NCBI GenBank assembly: GCA_009823395.1
Contig: CM020501.1
Span: 9,607,361-9,671,360 of the forward strand
DNA length: 64,000 nucleotides
From: Thamnaconus septentrionalis
Lineage: Eukaryota; Chordata; Actinopteri; Tetraodontiformes; Monacanthidae
Direction: 5' to 3'
The position numbers and the translations under genes are program-made. This document shows, in pieces, positions 36,740 to 64,000 of the stretch. The notes beneath the pieces were generated by a model that worked only from the letters and a program-made list of their open reading frames with translations, was not told the DNA's origin and searched no databases. How positions within the stretch are numbered: position 1 is the first letter of the stretch; the number at the start of each line of letters is the position of its first letter.

Positions 36740-39700
36740 TGTGCCCCTGCTCCTGCCTGCAAGTCTAGCTCCTCCTGAATCCCAGGGCAGTCATTTCTAT
36801 CAAGTCAAGCGTCTGGAAGCCCCACTTGCATGTTTGGTCAAGGGGTAAATAATAGATCAGGGATTAGTCTTGTGTAGAATTCATTCCGGGGTAACAAGCT
36901 ACTGAGGTCCCAGGATATGCATATTCATTCCTTAGCCAAGGCCGTGGGAGTGCAGAGGACCATATGCCTGTTTTGTCAGAGGGCTTACATTGCTCATTAA
37001 ATGAGATATTACATATACTGTACTAATGTCGACAGCTAAATAAAAAACAACAACACACATTTAGAGAGAAAATAAATGAAAAGGTTCTTCTGATGCTTCA
37101 GGACTTAGTCTGTCTTTTTGTTCATCATCAGTAGCTGGCTTCCCAAATGTTGCACCACTGCCTGCAGGTGGTGTTTCCATTGGCTTTTATTGACATATAC
37201 AAAAAATATTTTAGATAAATGTGACTATTATTATCCAAGTACAACATGTCTGACTTGAAAATAGTTTGAGGAAGCTTTTATCATCATCCTATTGTTATGC
37301 ATTACCTTAGTTTGACTTTTTTTCATCTGTTTTTTTTTGTTTGTTTGTTTTAACTCATAGCATATTCTTTGTTTTAGGCTGGTTAACACAATAGTTCATT
37401 TCTTAAAGAGTGTCTTGACAGAAGTCGAGACGTGAGATCGGGGCCAACCTTGACTGCTGTAAGTGTGATTCACATCGATGTAAAACAAAGGAAGGACACA
37501 TTTAAATGCAGATTTGTTGTTAATTTATTTACTTTTTCTGTTGTAAGAACCACCTCATTTTGGAATCTGCTTTTAGCAAAAAAAAATATGTTTTCATATG
37601 ATTTTTTGTTGTTGTTTAAGCAAATACTCTAGTTGTTCAGTGGCACTGAACCTTGAAAAAGAAGTCACGATTCAAAACATCTTTTTCTACTGTGCATTTA
37701 TCCAAAACCATGGCCTTTACTTATCCTGCCCAAAGTGCTGTGTTTGCCTGACCACAGTCACTACACATGCAGGACACAAACCACATTGTCTGACATCCAA
37801 CCAAGGCCACCTCTTTGCAACTATTGTTGAAGAAATACTACATTGTCTCACAAAGATATGACAACTTAACCCATCATTACTCTGATAAAGACAAGTATGT
37901 TGCCTCTTATTCTGAATTAGTGACTAATTCATTGCAAATAGTGAATGACAAAAAAAAATCCAATATTTGTCCATTGTGTCATCCATAGGCATCATTGTGT
38001 CCTAAAGGCTAGAAAATGTGGTTGTCTAATTTGTCTTGAGAAAAAAAAAGTCTCATGTTAACATCACGGTATAGACTCTCATGTGTTACGGATTTTTGGG
38101 TGACCCCAGTTCAAGGTTATGGATAGATGGTGTGCCAATTGGCTGTTGCTTGTTTGTGTCGGAGACCTTGGCCATATTACACTTGTATTGTGTGGAAGTC
38201 TGTCCCTTTGTGACACCAAGAGTGGTCGTGTGGTTGAGGAAATGTCACCAGAGGCTTCTGACATCGTGGTGAGTGGCAAGTGGATGATTTTTTTCATGCA
38301 CTCTACCTTTAAAACCTATCCCTTTTAGATTTTTATTTAACACAATTGAAGACCAATAAAATTGATAGTTTATTAGCCTCTTCTTACTGATGAGTAACCA
38401 AGCAGCAATGCTGTTACCAAACAAATTCTCGCAGAGGTATTGAGGGAGGGTGAACCTGGTGCTGCTGTGACATGATGGCCACTTCCCTGCACAGCATGAA
38501 ACGTACAAACATTGAATTATACTCAGCAGTGCCATCAGAGTTTTTTCTTGTTTTTTTTAACCAAAGATTGCATACTGTGCACATGATGTGATAGCAGCAT
38601 GAGCAGGTTTTTTCCAGAAAGTGTTGGCTGAAAGACATAATACTGGAGAAATCCTTGTGGGCCTTTGATGTCTGGACATTGAATGTGTATCACCCTGGTA
38701 TTCAAATCGACACTGACATCAGCGCCTACAGTGCAAGTAACCAATGAAGGCAGCTTGATAGGAAAGGGGAGTATATGTTTATTTGTCCCTGTGACAGAAT
38801 CCCACTGTTCACTAATTAACCATTAGGGCCTCTGATAATGAGCTATTGAACCTGCTACTGAAGAGTTCCTTCTCCTGGGAAGGCCATCAGCTGCTGCACC
38901 AACCCCGTGGATCCGTCAAATCCACAGAGGTCCTTCTGTTCATTAAGTTTCTCTCACTATAGCGCGGAAAGGTCCAGAAGGGTCAGACCACCACCACCGA
39001 CCCTGAAGTGTTTCTAAGAGACAGCTTTTCTTCCACAAAATTTTTAATGGCTCCAAGAAAACTCTGCTATAGACTGAGACATGCACTTTCTCTTGTATTT
39101 TCTTTTTTCTAAAATAAATAAATAAATAAATACAATGTTTAATTCAGGGTCATTTGAAACCACAATCACATTTTTATAATATGTGTAAAATCTTCAATTC
39201 TTTCATCTTCATTTTTTGAATAAGTCGATAGCAAATATTCCTGATCATCAAGGCATCAAATTATTAATCACTGTATTTATTAAAATTAAAAAATACTGCT
39301 GCAATACAGACAATCTCCGCATTTTGGTTTGATTCCTCTACATTCATAGAGATGATAGCCCTGCTGTTTGATATAAGACAAACATTCATCTAAAAGCTGT
39401 TTTCCAACAGGACGACATTTACTCAGGGCGATCAATGTCCCATGTCCTTGGTCTCCTCACTCGTGCTCCAGGGAAATATGAACTTAAATACAAACTCAGC
39501 ACCTTAATTGAGCCTTTCACCAAGCAAAGGACAAGCTCTTGAGCAGGGAGCTCTGGGGAAATAGCCTGGCTCCTTTTTTCCCACAGAACCTGAGGGAGCT
39601 AACTAGGCCTGAGATGGCACGCCGGCTGGGTGATTGTGGCCTTTGTGGCTCTACACAAACACGGCTTGCTCTGAGAGGTTGTTCATGTGTGGATCAATTC

Positions 39701-42700
39701 CTCCTTTATGACTGCTCCTGTCAGTTGACGATAGGACCAGCGGGTCATCAGATGGTAGTCAAAAAGAGTTCCACAAGGTTTGCGAGGTTAGGGGTGGCGC
39801 GGCCGTGCGCAACATGTGATGTGAGGGACCTGCGGGAGGTCATCCATGTCACAACACAAGGTTTGAGACGAGGCAAGGTTTGGAGCAGGAGTTTTCTGAT
39901 TCGGCTTGCTGGATATTGCATCTGTAAGTGCAGAACAGAAGGAAGAGAAGTGGTAATCAATGGCTCCTCTGTCCTGGGGTTTTTGCGAGGCAGTCCAAGG
40001 TCTCACAGGATTGAGCATGAGGTTCACTCATGCTCGAGGTCAAGAGTGCCGGATGATTCTCCCACGGACTCCAGTGAGAGATATAATATCTCTCCTCGGG
40101 GCACCATTTGAATAGTGAAGTGTATACTAACAAGCTTTAAAATGTCAGCCATTGAACAGAAATCCGGCGAGAGAATTGCAGATGGTTGCGACGGCCTATT
40201 TCAGTTTCAGAGAGCACAAGAGAGAGTGAACGTCAGACAAATAGAGCCATCAGTCGCGGCATGAAGTGTCTGTGTTCAAAGACTTAATGCTACTCTCACA
40301 TGTCGGAGCCTGCCTCATTTCCATTCAGGGGGAGTGATGTTCTGCTAAACACTGTGTAGGTACAACATCCCAACTGGCATTTGTACAATCAGTGTTCCTC
40401 TAAAGCCGGGGACTTGTGACGCTTTAGTATTTATTGTCATCTCCTGCGGTTCTCAGGTTCTTTCCTCCCCTCCGCATCAAAGCGAGGTGCACATTAATTC
40501 AGACGACATCCTCGCTTACCTGAGGCAACAGGCAGAGGCTGCGCTTTCACAAATTCTCCACGGAGTGTCACGTTGTGCCTCCCTTCCTTCCTCTGTCAGC
40601 ACCGGCACACCGGGGCTTGTCATTTGGCTTTTGAATTTTTCATGCAGGTGCATTTGCATGATCACAATTCTGTGTCACTCCTTTCCCCCCAGTAGATTAA
40701 ATGCAGCCTAGAACCTCCCCCGTGACTCCACTGAGGCAGAACAGAGGTGAGACAAGCATGCTTGTTGAGACTGTCAGTGCAAGAGCTGTCTTGTTTCAAG
40801 GGCTGGCCCATCACACTTTAACAATTGGGCAATTAGAGGCGGGCAAAGACAACTTCAAACGGGGGTGGATTTATATTTCATAACGTGTCATTTACATTTG
40901 CCGTAAGTCATATCCTGTGGCATCCACTAAAGAAGTTAACCCCCTTCCCTGCCATTTGCAGCTTATTTCATTTGGCTGAGTGCAGAGAACATTCGTTAGG
41001 CAGGGTGACAAAAACAAATCCAGCTGCACACAGAGTTCTGCATTGTAAGTGCGGCATATGTTTTTAGCTGAATTTCTTTATTGCGAGAAAAGTTGCTTTC
41101 AATCAGATGGGCTAATTTAAAGGCTTGACCATCACTCCCCAAACCATCTGCAGATCACAACAGTCAGCGGCTCACAGCTGAAGTATCCTTTGAGCTATGA
41201 TTAATGTCAGCACATATCATTGATTTTCACTAGTCTAATTTAAATTTGGGATGAGTCAGAAACTTTTCAGGGCAGTGTTGGAGGATATTCTCAATGTATT
41301 CTTGTTAAAAAAAAAAATGTTCCTCTCATACAGCAGCTGCCAGCAAATTAAGACATTTACACTGTCCATTTCTTTTAATAGTATGTTTTTAGTCTCATCG
41401 GCCAACCTTTAAATACTGCTCATTCATTGTTGAGTCAACCCAGGACACTGGCGGACTTTGACTTTTACAGTTTTCAAGAAACCTAACCAGGAAAGGTTGA
41501 ACCTGAGGACAGTTTGTGTTTCCTGTTTCATGGCATAAAGGTTTGCTGATGATAGAATTGAAATCAAACAGAGATTGGAGCTACTGTAAATTGTTTTCCC
41601 TTTTCTTTTTTGGAGAGAAGCAGGAAGCTTGACATTGCTGATATATATATATAAAAAAAAAAGATTGCATGTCTAAGATTTGCCTTTTATGCACATGAAA
41701 TGCTGCGGATTAATCTGTCATTAGTGGGACAGCAGGTTGGGACAGACCTTAGACACTTGAAAGAGGGAGGAACTGGCTGCTTGAGACACTGGAGGGGAAC
41801 CGCAGCAAGCACAGTCAAAACATGGTGGGACATGTCTGTGTGGGAGATGTGAGCAAAGTGTCTTCAGGCCAAATTATGCACATTTGATCGTGAAGCAGGG
41901 GATAGTTTAAAGACGATTCTTTTGATGCACAACTTTGAGAGATATATTTATTTATTTATTTTAATCGTGAATGACACATCGTATACTGTAGATGATACAG
42001 TACATGTGTTCTTATGGGTATTTTCAATTTAAAGCACTAGTGTTCTGTAGAAAAAGTCAATCAGTATTGCCAGATGTCTTATTGTATGTACACATTTGGA
42101 TATAATCTGCCACCATAAATTATGTCCAAGGTTTACTGAATGAGCAACAGAAACCAGTTAATTAGAAACCAGAAAATTAATGTATTTTTCTAATAAACTT
42201 TCAAGAATGTGACAGAAGAAGCTGAAAATTTGGAAATTGTATGTAAATCTATGTTGTATGTTTTGTATGTTGTTTTTTTTTTTAACCTTTTCAAGACTGG
42301 GGAGAGAGAGACTTATTCATGGATACTGTGTGTCACACTGCGTGTCTGGACAAAAACGGAGGGGCAGGCAGATGCAGTGTCCTATGAATCAGCGTGCTCC
42401 CTCTTCAATTGTTCTACAAATGAAGAAATGAAAACCTGGTAGTGTTTGTTGTTCATGGAGTCTAATCGTCGCAAGAAACATACCCTGTCTCTTGGTGTGC
42501 ATGCACTCACAACAGAGGCATCTGATGAAACAACAGGTTTCTGACCCTAGTGAAGTGCGAGTCCTTTAATTCATTTTTCTTCTCCCACCATGTGCTCCAA
42601 TAATTACATCAACCTCACAATATGGAATTGTCTTGTCTCACTCACCAGCAAAGCAGGTGTCAAATACATGTCTTTAGTCATTTTCTCTCACTCGCATCAT

Positions 42701-43500
42701 GACCTCAGAGCTCCTGGCATCATGAATTTAATGTGCATAATGTCTTTGACCTCACAATGGATCATTAAAAACATATAAAACAAGGCGAGTATCAGGGGAA
42801 AGGTATAAGAGTGTCTATTAAAAGAACAACATTTTGAAGATAAAGTGCCACATAAAAATCAATACCATATCTCCTTGTCTTTACCGCCCGTCATTTGCTG
42901 CTGATCTGTTGGATTTATTGCATTGTAAAATGGTGCTTGCACAGGGGAATTGTAGCTCTGTACTGCGTGTAAGACTACATCTGTAAATGCTCAGTGGCTA
43001 CAGCACACCTATTCATATTAACATCTTTTTTAAATGAAAAACAATCTTGATAATCGTGATTCCATTTCAGCTCTGGGACATATTATTCTCCATTATTATT
43101 ATTTTTAATATCAGTTTTTCCGCATATCATGTTTTTTTCATATGCGTTTAACCTTAATTACCTTTTAATGATCAGTTAATTCAACAATTTGCTTAACTAT
43201 TTAATATTTATTTCCAACAGTTATTTCATTGATAATGGTATAATATCTAAAATATACACAGATTACTAAAGCAACATTTTCTAGTTGTATATAACATCAA
43301 ACAAACTGTTGCATATCTTGTGTCATCCTACTCAATGAAGTGCATGCAGTGGGATGTGTGGAGTGAGGAGCCCTGCCTTCCTTTCTTTTATGTTACTCTT
43401 GTTAATAAGGTCTCATTTTACTGTGGCTATTACAAGGACACCTGGATGAAATAGCAGTTGTAATAATAAAGCCGGGTCTCTTAAATTGTTAAAGTTAAAA
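36740..43500. other. Intergenic region upstream of cntln
   Basis: AT-rich, few microsatellites. The first part (about 36780-37000) looks like a conserved non-coding element and includes an octamer-like ATATGCATATTCAT at 36915-36928. A splice-bounded 50-codon candidate exon (38119-38268) and a 165-codon open frame (39614-40111) are described in the findings; neither belongs to a family I recognise. No other gene is supported. Confidence 0.45.
39113..39133. repeat. (AAAT)n tetranucleotide repeat
   Basis: Five tandem AAAT units. Confidence 0.8.
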
Positions 43501-43549
43501 CTGAAGTGTCACCCTTCAAACGACACCAGGGCAGTAAAATGAAATCTGA

Positions 43550-43969
43550 ATGAAAGATGACAACTGCTTCCTCCGGTTAGTGAGTCCAAAGGCGTTCTGT
43601 CGTAAATCACCAGTGGGTGTCGTAAAGTCTTGCAACTGCGACAGAAACGGAAAACGGACGGCGGGTTCGTTTGAAAAGAGGAAAGCGTCCGGGTAGTTAT
43701 TGACAACAGTTTGTCAGGCTAAGGAAGTCTGTCGTCTACTTGTACAAAATCCTCAAAGAAATATTTATGTTCGGTAAAAGCTCAGTTGAACCATAATTAA
43801 CGTTATTGGAGGCGCTAACTTTATGCAGAAGGCTGACAATAGCTGCCAAGGGACGAAACATTTGAGGAGTTGTTAAGTTGCTAGCGCTAGCTCTGACAGC
43901 TCTAGCATGACGACACAAGGCTGAGAACACTGCATTTCTCGAATTTGCTCCAGCAAATATTTCAAACGG
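43550..43969 (+). promoter_or_regulatory. cntln: cntln promoter and 5' untranslated exon (predicted)
   Basis: This stretch has many CpGs in otherwise AT-rich DNA, has no clear TATA box, and contains an inverted CCAAT (ATTGG) at 43805-43809. A strong splice donor (CGG then GTAAGAG) sits at 43969/43970 and pairs with an acceptor ending at 44201, just before the start codon. Read through that splice, the frame of the start codon meets an in-frame TGA at about 43910 with no ATG between, so the upstream exon would be untranslated. The transcription start itself cannot be placed. Confidence 0.5.
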
Positions 43970-44208
43970 GTAAGAGAGAAACAAATAATGCTAGGAGATG
44001 AGTGACGTGGATGTCGTCGTTGGGACGTCGAAAATGTCATTTATTTTTTTCTTACGTTTATGAAGCAACAAAGCCGCCGCAGTCGTTTTAGCGATGCCAC
44101 TTCATAATATTGCCTTCCCACTGCTACATAGATAGAATCTCAGAATGGTTTCAAACTAATGAAAGCTTCTTTCTGGTTTTTGTTTCGTTTGTTTTTTTCA
44201 GTGTCAGA

Positions 44209-64000
<19,792 letters not shown>

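Overview
This window is vertebrate nuclear DNA, most likely from a ray-finned (teleost) fish. The signs are GT-AG introns, short exons 1-7 kb apart, very many CA/GT, CT and AT microsatellites, fish-type decayed repeats (an antisense LINE reverse-transcriptase fragment near 6.8-7.35 kb and a dispersed fish repeat near 57.9-58.0 kb), and one clearly recognisable vertebrate gene. It is not prokaryotic: there are no operons, ribosome binding sites, CRISPR arrays or insertion sequences.

The recognised gene is cntln (centlein, a centrosomal coiled-coil protein) on the + strand. It begins in a CpG-richer stretch at about 43.55-44.2 kb and runs off the right edge. Eight exons (44209-44280, 46824-46912, 48486-48570, 51269-51403, 52267-52449, 53942-54075, 55312-55474, 55764-56021) join in frame without a stop into 373 residues. 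These can be aligned by eye, from memory of the family, with the N-terminal part of human CNTLN. A ninth exon (62265-62405) and the start of a tenth (63974 to the window edge) follow. Their reading frame is less certain, and an exon may be unrecognised between 56.0 and 62.3 kb.

The first 43.5 kb contain no protein-coding exon that I can identify on either strand. From 0 to about 29 kb the DNA is dense in microsatellites and G/A-rich low-complexity tracts, interspersed with unique stretches that look like conserved non-coding elements. From about 29 to 43 kb, microsatellites are rarer and CNE-like stretches are frequent. A CpG-rich block at 35.3-36.6 kb with a CTG tract, an AT tract and many GC-rich motifs looks like a promoter or first-exon region. 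In human, BNC2 lies on the opposite strand upstream of CNTLN and SH3GL2 lies downstream. If the fish keeps that order, this block and its flanks could belong to the 5' end and regulatory landscape of bnc2. That is inference from synteny; no basonuclin coding sequence was found.

The possible novelties are: a glutamine-rich insertion in the centlein coiled coil; a start codon placed just after a 5'UTR intron; the phase conflict at exon 9; three orphan splice-bounded candidate exons at 23.2, 29.3 and 38.1 kb; two perfect hairpins at 4.75 and 58.1 kb; and a roughly 240-bp AT array inside a cntln intron.
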